Shown here: in pieces, positions 1 to 8,517 of the stretch | Position numbering within the stretch: the stretch's first letter is position 1 | Layout of the letters: each line of letters opens with the position of its first letter | Assembly (NCBI RefSeq): GCF_010119245.1 | Contig: NZ_WNKG01000003.1 | Coordinates: 409,217 to 473,216, forward strand | Length of the DNA: 64,000 bases | Origin: Cyclobacterium salsum | Lineage (GTDB): Bacteria > Bacteroidota > Bacteroidia > Cytophagales > Cyclobacteriaceae | Direction: 5' to 3' | Made by a program: the position numbers and the translations under genes | Notes under the pieces: generated by a model | The model's input: the letters and a program-made list of their open reading frames with translations, nothing else | Told to the model about the DNA's origin: nothing | The model's database searches: none

Positions 1-370
1 CTACCCCATCTCCGTTCGTGTCTTCCAGAATCATCACCCGATCCCCTGCTTCATGGTTTTTGAATTTTTCCGGATCATTTCGGAACAACCGGTAATTTAA
101 CGCTTCGGTCACCCAAATCCGGCCCCTGGCATCCACATCCATATTGGTAGGATTAAAAAACTGAGGGGATTCAGCCCATAAGGTGGCTTCCAAATCTTCC
201 GGTAAATACAATTGGGTGCTGTCTGAATAATATTTTTCACTCAATGAAAAAGGAGTTTCCGGTTCCTCTTTTTTACAGCTGAATGTAACTAACGAAATGA
301 CCAGAATGGTCATTCCATAAAGGGCTTTTTGGAAGATTTCCGGGCTTGATGTAAGCAAATTGCTAGGCAT
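1..370 (-). CDS. Membrane-bound dehydrogenase-like lipoprotein, N-terminal part only
   Basis: The reading frame starts at an ATG on the minus strand and runs off the left edge after 123 codons, so only the N-terminus is present. Residues 1-32 form a long leader with a hydrophobic stretch ending in FSC followed by KKEE, a typical Bacteroidota lipoprotein signal. The following part, with the motif NMDVDARGRIWVTEALNYR and then ILEDTNGDG, matches the start of the large PVC-type/DUF7133 putative membrane-bound dehydrogenases, which have an N-terminal beta-propeller and often a C-terminal heme domain. The assignment rests on motif memory only. Substrate is unknown. The two sugar-metabolism genes further right fit a role in sugar or polyol oxidation, but that is inference. 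Confidence 0.7.
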   Translation of the reverse strand, partial: MPSNLLTSSPEIFQKALYGMTILVISLVTFSCKKEEPETPFSLSEKYYSDSTQLYLPEDLEATLWAESPQFFNPTNMDVDARGRIWVTEALNYRLFRNDPEKFKNHEAGDRVMILEDTNGDGV

Positions 371-492
371 GTTGGGTGAAATTTAATTGGCCAATTGAGG
401 GCGTTAATACTATGATTAATTTACAATTAGCTTTAAAAGTAATAAAAAATGAAATCAAAGGAAAGTATTGTTTTTTCAGGTCATCACTATTT

Positions 493-546
493 TTATTCTT
501 TCGGAAATAAATGGTAATTGAGCCCGAAAGAGATGCCCATCAGGTG
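493..546 (-). pseudogene. C-terminal tail of a lost outer-membrane beta-barrel gene
   Basis: Directly after the sigma factor frame breaks, another frame on the same strand reads RYHLMGISFGLNYHLFPKE and stops at TAA. Alternating hydrophobic residues ending in an aromatic-rich strand (GLNYHLF) are the usual last strand of a Bacteroidota outer-membrane barrel. No start or body of such a gene lies upstream, because the upstream bases encode the sigma factor. I read this as the surviving 3' end of a barrel gene after a deletion removed the rest. It is short, so chance resemblance is possible. Confidence 0.45.
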
Positions 547-1028
547 ATACCGATGGAAATTCCAAGTTTTTCAGCAATTTCCTTGTGGCTGAAAGCTTCT
601 ACCACATGTAGGGTAAAGACCATCCGATAGGCCGGAGGGAGGCATTGCACCAATTTAAGGATATCTTCAGCATGCAATTGGGATAGGGTCTTTTCAGCAT
701 CCGGCCGGTCTACATCCTGCACGATTTCCACATGTTGGTCATTGTATTTTTTATTTTTCCGATAATGGTCAATAGCCGTATTGATTAGGATTCTTCTTAA
801 CCAGCCGGCAAAGGATAGGTCAGGTGAATACCGCTTGATCTGCGTAAAAACTTTCAGGAACCCGTCATTGAGAATTTCTTTGGCTTCTTCAGGACCGGAT
901 GAAAAGCGAGCGCAAATACCCATGGCGTAGGGATAGGTATGTTTGAATAGCTCATATTGTGCTTTGGATTGGCCCTGGCAGCATTGGTCAATGATTTTTT
1001 TTAGTTTAGGGGAATCGTGCAGGTTCAT
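540..1028 (-). CDS. ECF-type RNA polymerase sigma factor, C-terminally truncated
   Basis: This 162-residue protein has a sigma-70 region 2 at about residues 24-92 (EAKEILNDGFLKVFTQ, then GWLRRILINTAIDHYR) and a region 4 from about residue 120. Region 4 should continue past HKEIAEKLGISIG into a full helix-turn-helix recognition helix of roughly 20-25 more residues. Here the frame ends at residue 162, only two residues after the turn, and the bases beyond it encode the tail of a barrel protein in another frame. The -35 recognition helix is therefore missing, and the protein is probably non-functional or altered. Related loci in Bacteroidota usually carry sigma factor, anti-sigma-like membrane protein and barrel gene in one operon, which explains a deletion that joins first and last genes. 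An assembly error is the alternative. Confidence 0.75.
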   Translation of the reverse strand: MNLHDSPKLKKIIDQCCQGQSKAQYELFKHTYPYAMGICARFSSGPEEAKEILNDGFLKVFTQIKRYSPDLSFAGWLRRILINTAIDHYRKNKKYNDQHVEIVQDVDRPDAEKTLSQLHAEDILKLVQCLPPAYRMVFTLHVVEAFSHKEIAEKLGISIGIT

Positions 1029-1262
1029 ATGTAACTACATCACGTTAAAAAGGAATGGATGGGTTGCCTGAGGGGCAAAAAGATTTTTGAACGGAGTATT
1101 AAATGCCTTGAATAGTGATACAAGTAGATAAAATTTCCTATTAAAGTGGGCTGGAACATGCTATATGGAAAAATTCACGAAACTAAAAATTGTTGTTTTC
1201 ATTTTAATTAGTTAAAATAAACGATTAATATCCTGATTATACCAAGCTAATTACCTAATCTC

Positions 1263-2672
1263 ATGACAAAACGCAGAGAATTTTTAAAGAAATCCGCCAT
1301 AAGTTCCGCAGGAATTACCATTGGGGGGTTGGGATTCAGTGCAAAAAGTTATGCTTCCATCATAGGGTCAAATGATCGCATTAACCTTGCTCAAATTGGA
1401 ATACGAAACCAGGGAACTGTACACATTAATGATTATTGCAGCCTGAAGGACAGTCATAATGTGGTTTTAAAGGTGCTTTGCGACACCGATGAAGCACTCT
1501 TTGATTCCAAATCCAAGATAGTTGCCGATAAGACCGGCACCAGGCCTGAGCTGGAATGGGATCTAAGGAAGGTGCTGGAAAACAAGGAAATCGATGCGGT
1601 ATCCATGGCTACACCCAATCACTGGCATGCCTTGGGGACTGTTTGGGCCTGTCAGGCAGGAAAGCATGTCTATGTGGAAAAGCCTGCATCCCATAACCTA
1701 TGGGAAGGTAGAAAGATGGTGGAAGCTGCCCAAAAGACTGGGTTGACGGTGCAGGTGGGGTTGACCAACAGGGCCTATAATAATGTAAGGGAAGCCATGC
1801 AGTTCCTTCATGAAGGAGGTATCGGAAAGCTATACATGGCCCGTGCGCTTACGTACAAATTACGCAATTCCTACGGCACCGCAAAAGATTCCAAGCCCCC
1901 GGCCAATTTTCACTATGACCTTTGGTTGGGCCCGGCACCTTACCGCCCCTACAATGAGAAGCGCAGTCACTACAACTGGCATTGGTTCTGGGATACGGGA
2001 AACGGCGATTCGGGAAACACAGGTACCCACCAGCTGGACATTGCGCGTTGGGGACTACAGAAGCATGAACATCCCGAAACCATCTATTCCATGGGAGGTT
2101 TATACGGTTTCAATCAGGATGAATGCCAGCCCGACAACTGCAGCCCCGGCACCATGGTTTATGGAGATGTGGAAACCTATGGGCATGACAAATCCATGCA
2201 GGAAACCCCCAATATTCAGACTGCCCTATTTAAATATTCAGATGGGACCCTTCTTGAATATGAGGCCCGGGGCAGGTATACCAACCAGGAGGGGAGCGAC
2301 GGCAAGGAAGTGGGTAACCTCTTTTACGGATCGGAAGGTTGGCTGGAAATCGCCGGTAATAGCTGGAGAGCGTTCCATCAGGGGGAATCCCAACCATTTG
2401 CCAGCTCAAAAGACAGCAGTTCTGCGCAGGAGGCCACGCTGTTCTCCAATTTCATTGAATCAATCCGTTCCGGGAATCATAAGCTGCTCCAGTGTGATAT
2501 GCGGGAAGGTTTTTATTCCAGCACCTTGCCCTTACTGGCCAATATTTCCTATCGGGTGAAGCGGGAACTGAAATTTATGGGCGATTATGAAAAATTCGCC
2601 AACGATTCAGAGGCGGACATCTTGCTTTCCAGGGTATACCGGGAGCCTTATTCCATTCCTAATTCGCTTTGA
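1263..2672 (+). CDS. Gfo/Idh/MocA family oxidoreductase with Tat signal
   Basis: A 469-residue NAD(P)-dependent sugar or cyclitol dehydrogenase-like protein. The N-terminus carries a twin-arginine signal (KRREFLKKSAISSAG, residues 3-17), so it is probably exported folded to the periplasm with its cofactor. The Rossmann domain spans about 40-165, with the family motif HVYVEKP at 135-141 where Lys140 is the usual catalytic residue. The dinucleotide loop reads IGIRNQG, a loose version of GxGxxG. The C-terminal alpha/beta domain contains the substrate residues (WFWDTGNGDSGNTGTHQLD). Length and layout are typical of the secreted members abundant in Bacteroidota. The next gene on the same strand is a TIM-barrel sugar isomerase-like protein, a common partner. 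The true substrate cannot be read from sequence. Confidence 0.88.
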   Translation: MTKRREFLKKSAISSAGITIGGLGFSAKSYASIIGSNDRINLAQIGIRNQGTVHINDYCSLKDSHNVVLKVLCDTDEALFDSKSKIVADKTGTRPELEWDLRKVLENKEIDAVSMATPNHWHALGTVWACQAGKHVYVEKPASHNLWEGRKMVEAAQKTGLTVQVGLTNRAYNNVREAMQFLHEGGIGKLYMARALTYKLRNSYGTAKDSKPPANFHYDLWLGPAPYRPYNEKRSHYNWHWFWDTGNGDSGNTGTHQLDIARWGLQKHEHPETIYSMGGLYGFNQDECQPDNCSPGTMVYGDVETYGHDKSMQETPNIQTALFKYSDGTLLEYEARGRYTNQEGSDGKEVGNLFYGSEGWLEIAGNSWRAFHQGESQPFASSKDSSSAQEATLFSNFIESIRSGNHKLLQCDMREGFYSSTLPLLANISYRVKRELKFMGDYEKFANDSEADILLSRVYREPYSIPNSL

Positions 2673-2885
2673 TAGATCAATCTTTACGCATAGTTATTTA
2701 CATTCGGAATTTTGGGGCTTTTCAATTTCGCATCATTTGCTCTGGCCGTTCCAATCGACGATGTTGCCAATTTTAAAGTAAAAACCTTGATTTTACTCTC
2801 CTGAATTATCTGGATATCGCGTATATTTAGCTATTTGAACGATTCAATTCCAATTGAAATGTTTCTAACACAAAAAAATAAAACA

Positions 2886-3752
2886 ATGTTAAGAAAAAAG
2901 AAAATATTTACTACCCTCTTTATCCTCGTGATGATCAGCCTGGATAGCCTCCTGGCCCAGGGCAACCGACCCATTTTCGAAGAAATGCCGGGAATGGTTT
3001 CCTATACCTACCGGGATAGCTTCTCCAAAGACGTGGCAGCCACCCTCGACACCTTGCAGGCTATGGGCATCAAAGACATGGAATTTTCCAACCTCTTCGG
3101 TAAAACCGCTGCGGAAATAAGGCAACTGCTCGATGAGCGGGACATGTTTTGTTCTTCTTTTGGAGTCGGTTATCCTGATTTGGTCAATAAAACGCAGGAA
3201 GTGGCGGAGAATGCTAAAATCCTGGGGGCAAAATTTGTCCGTGTGGCCTGGATACCCCATGAGGCACCTTTTGACCTTTCAGATACCGAAAAGGCCATTG
3301 CGGATTTTAATAAAGCAGGAAAAATTTTAAAGGAGGAGCACGGGCTCACTTTTTGTTACCATAACCATGGGTATGAATTTTATCCCCATGAAAACGGGAC
3401 CCTCTTCGACTACCTGATGGAACAGACCGACCCGGAATATGTAAGCTACGAAATAGATATCCTGTGGACCTTTTTTCCAGGTGTAGACCCTGCCGCCTTG
3501 ATCCATAAATACCCAGACCGCTTTAAATTGATGCATCTGAAAGACCTTAAAAAAGGGGTGGAGGGCAACATGTCAGGAGGCACACCGAAAGAAAACGACG
3601 TGGTGCTGGGTACGGGCCAACTGGACCTTCCTGCCATACTTAAAGCAGCAAAGGAAGCGGGCATTGAGCATTTCTACATAGAAGATGAAAGCCCGATATA
3701 TTACCAGCAGGTGCCCAAATCCATAGCATTTTTACAGGGTTTGAGGTATTGA
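2886..3752 (+). CDS. Secreted sugar phosphate isomerase/epimerase-like TIM barrel protein
   Basis: I place the start at the ATG giving MLRKKKIFTTLFILVMISL, a clean signal peptide ending near LLAQ; an upstream TTG would only add 17 unlikely residues. The mature part is an AP-endonuclease-2/xylose isomerase-like TIM barrel, recognisable from YHNHGYEF, the metal-site stretch YEIDILWTFFPGVDP, and LMHLKDL near the C-terminus. Members usually isomerise or epimerise sugars using a divalent metal held by Glu, Asp and His. A near-consensus -7 box TATATTTA lies at 2822-2829, about 55 bases before the ATG, so it may have its own promoter. Export of such an enzyme together with a Tat-exported oxidoreductase suggests periplasmic sugar conversion, an inference. 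Confidence 0.85.
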   Translation: MLRKKKIFTTLFILVMISLDSLLAQGNRPIFEEMPGMVSYTYRDSFSKDVAATLDTLQAMGIKDMEFSNLFGKTAAEIRQLLDERDMFCSSFGVGYPDLVNKTQEVAENAKILGAKFVRVAWIPHEAPFDLSDTEKAIADFNKAGKILKEEHGLTFCYHNHGYEFYPHENGTLFDYLMEQTDPEYVSYEIDILWTFFPGVDPAALIHKYPDRFKLMHLKDLKKGVEGNMSGGTPKENDVVLGTGQLDLPAILKAAKEAGIEHFYIEDESPIYYQQVPKSIAFLQGLRY

Positions 3753-3963
3753 CCTTACCAAATTACCGTCAAGAAATCTTCTTGAATGGAAAATCCGTAT
3801 TGTATTGTGTCAATCCCGCAAACAGGAACATGACACCCAATCTGGTGTCGTGATGGAGCGGGTTTTGATCGTGTTGATTGGCAGGATATCCGGACTCAAA
3901 GTTTGGATGATTGCTTTTAGCCGTTTAATTGGCTAATTTTAAGAAGGTAAATTATTAAATACC

Positions 3964-4521
3964 ATGGCAACTGAAGTAGTGAAACGCTTGATCAATGTGG
4001 ATGAATATTACAAAATGGCCGAAGTTGGAATCCTAAAGGCAGAAGATCCGGTAGAACTTATTCACGGAGAAATTTTTCAGATGAGCCCGATAGGAAGCAG
4101 ACATGCAGCGATAGTTGATTCCCTTGCCAAGGTAATGATTCAACTTTTTGATGGTGAAGCCATTGTCAGAGTTCAAAATCCAATTAGATTTGATAATAAT
4201 AATGAGCCAGAGCCAGATATCTCCCTATTGAAATATAGGTCGGATTATTATGCTACCGCACATCCAGGATCTGCGGATGTGCTTGCCCTTATTGAAGTGG
4301 CGGGCGCTTCCATCCGTTTTGACAGGGAAGTGAAAGCCCCACTGTATGCTGCACATGGCATTCCGGAATGCTGGATAATTGATCTGGAAAACAATCAAAT
4401 CGAATTCCTTTCCAAACCTCAAGTGGATGCCTACACCGAAACCCGTGTTTTTGGGCCTGGTGATGAGGTATGGCTAATAGGTGAAAAATTTTCCGTAAAT
4501 GAATTGCTTATTTTGGACTAA
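3964..4521 (+). CDS. Uma2 family endonuclease-like protein (DUF820)
   Basis: A 185-residue single-domain protein with the PD-(D/E)xK-like layout of the Uma2 family. The visible landmarks are VELIHGEIFQMSPIG, the acidic motif EPEPDISLL, the core LIEVAGASIRFDREVKAPLY with the expected Glu and Lys, and IPECWIIDL. These families are abundant in Cyanobacteria and patchy elsewhere; cellular function is poorly known. It stands alone with about 200 bases on either side, has a near-consensus -7 box TAATTTTA at 3934-3941, and shows no toxin or mobile-element partner. Isolated position and patchy family distribution suggest horizontal acquisition, which I cannot test here. Confidence 0.88.
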   Translation: MATEVVKRLINVDEYYKMAEVGILKAEDPVELIHGEIFQMSPIGSRHAAIVDSLAKVMIQLFDGEAIVRVQNPIRFDNNNEPEPDISLLKYRSDYYATAHPGSADVLALIEVAGASIRFDREVKAPLYAAHGIPECWIIDLENNQIEFLSKPQVDAYTETRVFGPGDEVWLIGEKFSVNELLILD

Positions 4522-4750
4522 AAAAACATGTGTTGTGAATTGAGCCAGTAGAACCCGGAACTTTTTCTTATTGTGAAAAGCTTCATACTATTCCTAAGTT
4601 GAAAGATTTTTATTTGATTGGAGGTGCTGCCTTATCCTTTTTTTTAATAAGCTTAGGATTTCGATAGCTTTCGAATGGTTAACAAAGCAGGTTTTTAATA
4701 ATCAACTTTTTGTGGTTCAAAAATTGCAGGTAGTTCTTCAAATTTGAAAT

Positions 4751-5812
4751 ATGAAACTTTTCCAATGCCAGCGTTGCGGGCAGCCAGCCTATTTTGAAAA
4801 CACAAGCTGCAGTAATTGTAAAACCTTACTGGGTTTTGATCCCATTCAGTTGGACCTGCTTGCGCTTCCTGAAATGGGAAAGGAGGGAGAATTTATAGAT
4901 ACAGTTGGCAATGCTTACCGCTATTGTCAAAACCAAAAACAGGAAGGCTGCAATTGGTTGATTTCCCAATCCGATCCCAGTCGATTTTGCAGGGCTTGCG
5001 CCCTAAATCGGGTCATCCCGGATTTGGCTAACCCAGCCTACAAAAGAAGGTGGCAAACCATTGAAATGGCAAAGCACAGGTTGATCTATGCCTTATTGCG
5101 CTGGGACTTGCCGTTTTTTCCGCGGAATGAAACGACCGGAAGCGGATTGGGCTTTGATTTCAAGGCAAGTCAAAATCAGGAAAACGTCCTGACCGGGCAT
5201 GCCTCCGGTATCATCACGATGAACATCGCTGAAGCAGACGATGTGGAACGGGCCATGGCTAAAAAGGAAATGGATGAGGTATACCGTACTGTTTTGGGCC
5301 ATTTCAGGCATGAAATAGGACATTATTATTGGGAGGTCCTGGTCGCTGGATCGGAAGGCCTGGAAGAATTCAGGTCTCTTTTTGGAGACGAGCGGGTTTC
5401 TTACGCCAATGCCCTGAAAATACATTATCAAAATGGTGCTCCCTCCAATTGGCAACAAAACTACATTTCTTCTTATGCCAGTTCCCACCCCTGGGAAGAC
5501 TGGGCAGAAACATGGGCGCATTACCTGCACCTGGTTGATACTCTGGAAACCGCCTTTTCCTTTGGATTGACCATCAATCCAAAGCTAGAAAATCATCCCG
5601 CCGGTACTTCCACCCTTATTTCGGAAGATCCTTATCTTTGCGCTGATTTTTCAAAGTTGCTCCATCAGTGGATACCCCTGTCTCTGGCATTAAACAGTCT
5701 GAATAGAAGTATGGGCCTTCCTGACAGTTATCCTTTTGTCATTTCACCCGTAATCGCTAAGAAAATGGCATTGGTTCACAAACTAATCCGAAAAGGAGCC
5801 GTTAGCCATTAA
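4751..5812 (+). CDS. Putative zinc-binding metallopeptidase (Peptidase_Mx type)
   Basis: The 353-residue protein opens with a zinc-ribbon (Cys6, Cys9, Cys20, Cys23) and has a second cysteine set at 59, 67, 80 and 83. A gluzincin-like active site HEIGH lies at residues 187-191, and the nearby segment WEDWAETWAHYLH (about 248-260) offers the third metal ligand. This order matches the Peptidase_Mx family of uncharacterised cytosolic metallopeptidases. There is no signal peptide. It is monocistronic, with no obvious -7 element in the AT-rich upstream gap. Catalytic residues look intact; the substrate is unknown. Confidence 0.88.
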   Translation: MKLFQCQRCGQPAYFENTSCSNCKTLLGFDPIQLDLLALPEMGKEGEFIDTVGNAYRYCQNQKQEGCNWLISQSDPSRFCRACALNRVIPDLANPAYKRRWQTIEMAKHRLIYALLRWDLPFFPRNETTGSGLGFDFKASQNQENVLTGHASGIITMNIAEADDVERAMAKKEMDEVYRTVLGHFRHEIGHYYWEVLVAGSEGLEEFRSLFGDERVSYANALKIHYQNGAPSNWQQNYISSYASSHPWEDWAETWAHYLHLVDTLETAFSFGLTINPKLENHPAGTSTLISEDPYLCADFSKLLHQWIPLSLALNSLNRSMGLPDSYPFVISPVIAKKMALVHKLIRKGAVSH

Positions 5813-6060
5813 TTCTTCTTTTTTTCCGTTGAATATTCCGGTGGGATACGCTGCTAATCCTATTTTTCCTGCTGTAATCGATTGGATCTTTGGTTCAAAA
5901 AACAGGGCAATGTTAATAGGTAGTTGAGTAACAGAAACAGTACTATAAATGGATAAATAATGTATTCGTAAATAATAGTACCTACTTGTATACGTAATTC
6001 ATTATAAAATTCTATATTTATCCTGAATTTAAATTTTTATTGATTAAAATACAGATAAAA

Positions 6061-6921
6061 ATGACGCGCATTTATTCACTTTTTTTAAGTCTGTTTGCTG
6101 CCGGATGGTTGCTGGCTTGTTTGCCGGAGGAGGGGGATACGAATCCACAAGCCAATTTACCAGCGAAAACACTTACAAATCAGGCTTACGGAACTCATCC
6201 GCGCCAAATTTTTGATATCTACCTTCCAACCAACCGGCATGAAAATACCCCCACCCTGATTCTGGTTCATGGGGGAGGCTGGAAAGAAGGTAATAAATCG
6301 GACATGAATCCATTCCGGGATTTTTTACGTGAGCAGCTTCCTTACCTGGCGGTAGCCAATCTTAATTATAGGCTGGCAGATGCTTCGAACAAGCCCTATC
6401 CTATGCAAATCGAAGATATCAGTTCCCTGGTGGCTTATTTGGAGGAACATCGGGAGGAATATCAGCTTGGTAGTCGGCTGGGCTTTCTTGGAGTTAGTGC
6501 TGGAGGCCATTTGTCGCTGCTATGGAGTTATGCCCATGATACGGAAAGCAGGGTAGAGATGGTTTGTAGTGTGGTAGGCCCGACTGACTTATTGGATGAA
6601 TCCTACCGAACCACCACAAATGAATACTTGCGGGAAATGTTGGACTTATTTGGGGGAAATGAAGAGCTGCTGACGGCAGCGAGCCCGATCTATCAGTTGC
6701 AAGCCGAGTCGCCTGCTACCCTACTTTTTTATGGGGGGAATGATCCGTTGGTTCCCAGTTCGCAAGGAATGCGCCTTAGGGACAGGTTGTCGGAGCTTGA
6801 AGTAGCACACGAATTTCATTTTTATCCCAATGAAGGCCATGGATGGCTGGGATTGAATTTGCTCGATAGTATGGTTAAACTGAAAGCGTTTATAGACAGA
6901 CAGCTCCCGGATATACCTTGA
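6061..6921 (+). CDS. Alpha/beta hydrolase lipoprotein (esterase-like)
   Basis: With the ATG start the protein is 286 residues and begins with a lipoprotein signal ending LLAC (Cys20), so it is probably anchored in an outer or inner membrane leaflet. The alpha/beta hydrolase core has the oxyanion motif HGGGW at 70-74, nucleophile elbow GVSAG with Ser146, acid Asp228 in GGNDPLVP, and His260 in NEGHGW. This is the BD-FAE/carboxylesterase-type layout, related to hormone-sensitive lipase-like esterases. An upstream in-frame TTG would add seven residues before the signal and is less likely. A near-consensus -7 box TATATTTA sits at 6013-6020. Natural substrate unknown; an acetyl-sugar or short-chain ester is plausible. 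Confidence 0.87.
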   Translation: MTRIYSLFLSLFAAGWLLACLPEEGDTNPQANLPAKTLTNQAYGTHPRQIFDIYLPTNRHENTPTLILVHGGGWKEGNKSDMNPFRDFLREQLPYLAVANLNYRLADASNKPYPMQIEDISSLVAYLEEHREEYQLGSRLGFLGVSAGGHLSLLWSYAHDTESRVEMVCSVVGPTDLLDESYRTTTNEYLREMLDLFGGNEELLTAASPIYQLQAESPATLLFYGGNDPLVPSSQGMRLRDRLSELEVAHEFHFYPNEGHGWLGLNLLDSMVKLKAFIDRQLPDIP

Positions 6922-7139
6922 AACAGGGCGTTTGCTTTGTTTCAGGGATGGTAATTTTTAAGGGGCTGAAAGAAATCAGACGGTTTATTTTTGAATTTTT
7001 CCGGGATCGGGGAGTCATATTTTCAAATTCCGAAAAAAGATTTAATCCCCTACGAAATAGTATATTAGTTTTAAATTGATAAATAAAATAGCATATTAAC
7101 AATAATTTTTAAGCTATTTCATTCTTAAGCAAATTTTTA

Positions 7140-7147
7140 TAGCTTTG
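7140..7147 (+). promoter_or_regulatory. -7 promoter element (TAGCTTTG) of the porin-BCCT-USP operon
   Basis: The octamer matches the Bacteroidota housekeeping -7 consensus TAnnTTTG exactly and lies 26 bases before the porin ATG, giving a leader of about 20 bases. The upstream -33 element is not clear. It is the only good match in the gap, so the three following genes are probably transcribed from here. Confidence 0.5.
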
Positions 7148-7173
7148 TCTTTATTGTATCAAACGAAGAACGA

Positions 7174-8505
7174 ATGCATTATATGCTATTTTTGGTCTTA
7201 CTTTTTGGAATTTCCCTAAAAGCTGAAGCAAAAGAAGATAGTTTAAAAAAAAGAGAGCACAATCGGGTACTGAAAATTGGCCAGGATTATGGTACAGATA
7301 AAAGTAGTCTGGAATTGCCGGTGAGCAGTCGTACGGAATTTTTGAACCGGGACACCACCTGGTTAAAGGTAGGAGGGGCTTTTCGCCTGAATAATATTTA
7401 CACGCACTACGAAGGAGAGACCTTTCCTTTAGGAACTTTTTTAAGAAATGAATGGACCTGGGACACCTGGAGAATAAATGTGGATGCCTATAGTGAAGGG
7501 ATTCAACTTTCCTTTGAATACCGGTTTTACCCAACCTTTAACACCCATTTTCTAAAATACGGTTGGTTAGGGTACCGGTTCAATGAAAAAACCAATCTTA
7601 AAATGGGGGTGACGCAAGTTCCATTTGGTCTGTTAACCTATGCTTCACATAGTTGGTGGTTTCAGCTCCCATATTACCTGGGGTTGGAAGATGATTTTCA
7701 GATGGGATTTCATCTTTCCCACCAGATAGATGACTGGCGACTGGATGGGGCCTATTTTTTATTGGCTGAGCCCAGAGGCACCAATGAAGCTACTTTTGGA
7801 GCCTTTTCTACCGCCAGGTACTCTTATGATGTGGTACCCATTCCTGGAAACTCCAACATCGAGCGGCATCAGGTCAATCTCCGGGCAGTAAGAACCTGGT
7901 CCGGGCATGAACTTGGAATTTCCCTGCAGCACCATGAATTGTATAATTTGCAAACCGGTCATAAGGGATCGAATTTGGCAGCATCAGTACATCATGAGGC
8001 GAATTGGGGTAATTGGAATTTGAAAGCAGAGGCGATTTATTATACCTATGACGATGTAAGAAACGATGATGGGGAGGTACTGGATGTGGTACAAATGGGT
8101 GCTTACGGCTTTGGCACGTATGATGTGGCCAATAGCGCAGCACTTTACGTGATTGGATTGGCCTATGACATTCCGTTGGATTGGGGGCCGGTCAGTAACG
8201 TTCAGTTGTACAATGATTACACCTTGATGGAAAAATTCACTTCAGAACAGGGACGGCCAGCCTTTGCCTACCGAAAATCCCAGCAAAATGTTTTCGGAGC
8301 ATTGGTGAGCGCCGGTCAGGTATACGCTTATTTTGATGTGGCCATGGGCTACAATCATCCCTGGTTGACCAATACATTTGGTGGAAATGCCTTGGGTACC
8401 GGAAGGGGAGTCGATTACAGGCAGCCCATTTCGGATCTAAACCCCACTGCTTCTGATCCAGGTTGGAATACACGTTTGAACATAAATATTGGTTATTATT
8501 TCTAA
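7174..8505 (+). CDS. Outer-membrane porin-like protein, partner of BCCT carrier
   Basis: A 443-residue protein with a short signal peptide (MHYMLFLVLLFGISLKAEA) and then alternating amphipathic strands rich in Tyr, Trp and Gly, ending NTRLNINIGYYF, the aromatic-terminated last strand of an outer-membrane barrel. The stretch LKMGVTQVPFGLLTY resembles phosphate-selective porin (OprO/P)-type proteins, but I cannot name a substrate. The BCCT transporter starts 12 bases after its stop, so the two are almost certainly co-transcribed. I infer that this barrel brings the BCCT substrate, probably betaine or choline, across the outer membrane. No plug domain or TonB box is visible, so passage should be passive. 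Confidence 0.8.
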   Translation: MHYMLFLVLLFGISLKAEAKEDSLKKREHNRVLKIGQDYGTDKSSLELPVSSRTEFLNRDTTWLKVGGAFRLNNIYTHYEGETFPLGTFLRNEWTWDTWRINVDAYSEGIQLSFEYRFYPTFNTHFLKYGWLGYRFNEKTNLKMGVTQVPFGLLTYASHSWWFQLPYYLGLEDDFQMGFHLSHQIDDWRLDGAYFLLAEPRGTNEATFGAFSTARYSYDVVPIPGNSNIERHQVNLRAVRTWSGHELGISLQHHELYNLQTGHKGSNLAASVHHEANWGNWNLKAEAIYYTYDDVRNDDGEVLDVVQMGAYGFGTYDVANSAALYVIGLAYDIPLDWGPVSNVQLYNDYTLMEKFTSEQGRPAFAYRKSQQNVFGALVSAGQVYAYFDVAMGYNHPWLTNTFGGNALGTGRGVDYRQPISDLNPTASDPGWNTRLNINIGYYF

Positions 8506-8517
8506 ATAAAAGATTTT

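Noticed and set aside
1810..2559. A long frame inside the Gfo/Idh gene
   Set aside because: It is on the same strand in another frame, and the outer gene matches its family from end to end.
7874..8143. A minus-strand gene within the porin
   Set aside because: Its composition is Pro/Arg/His-rich and typical of antisense shadow frames, and the porin frame is well supported.
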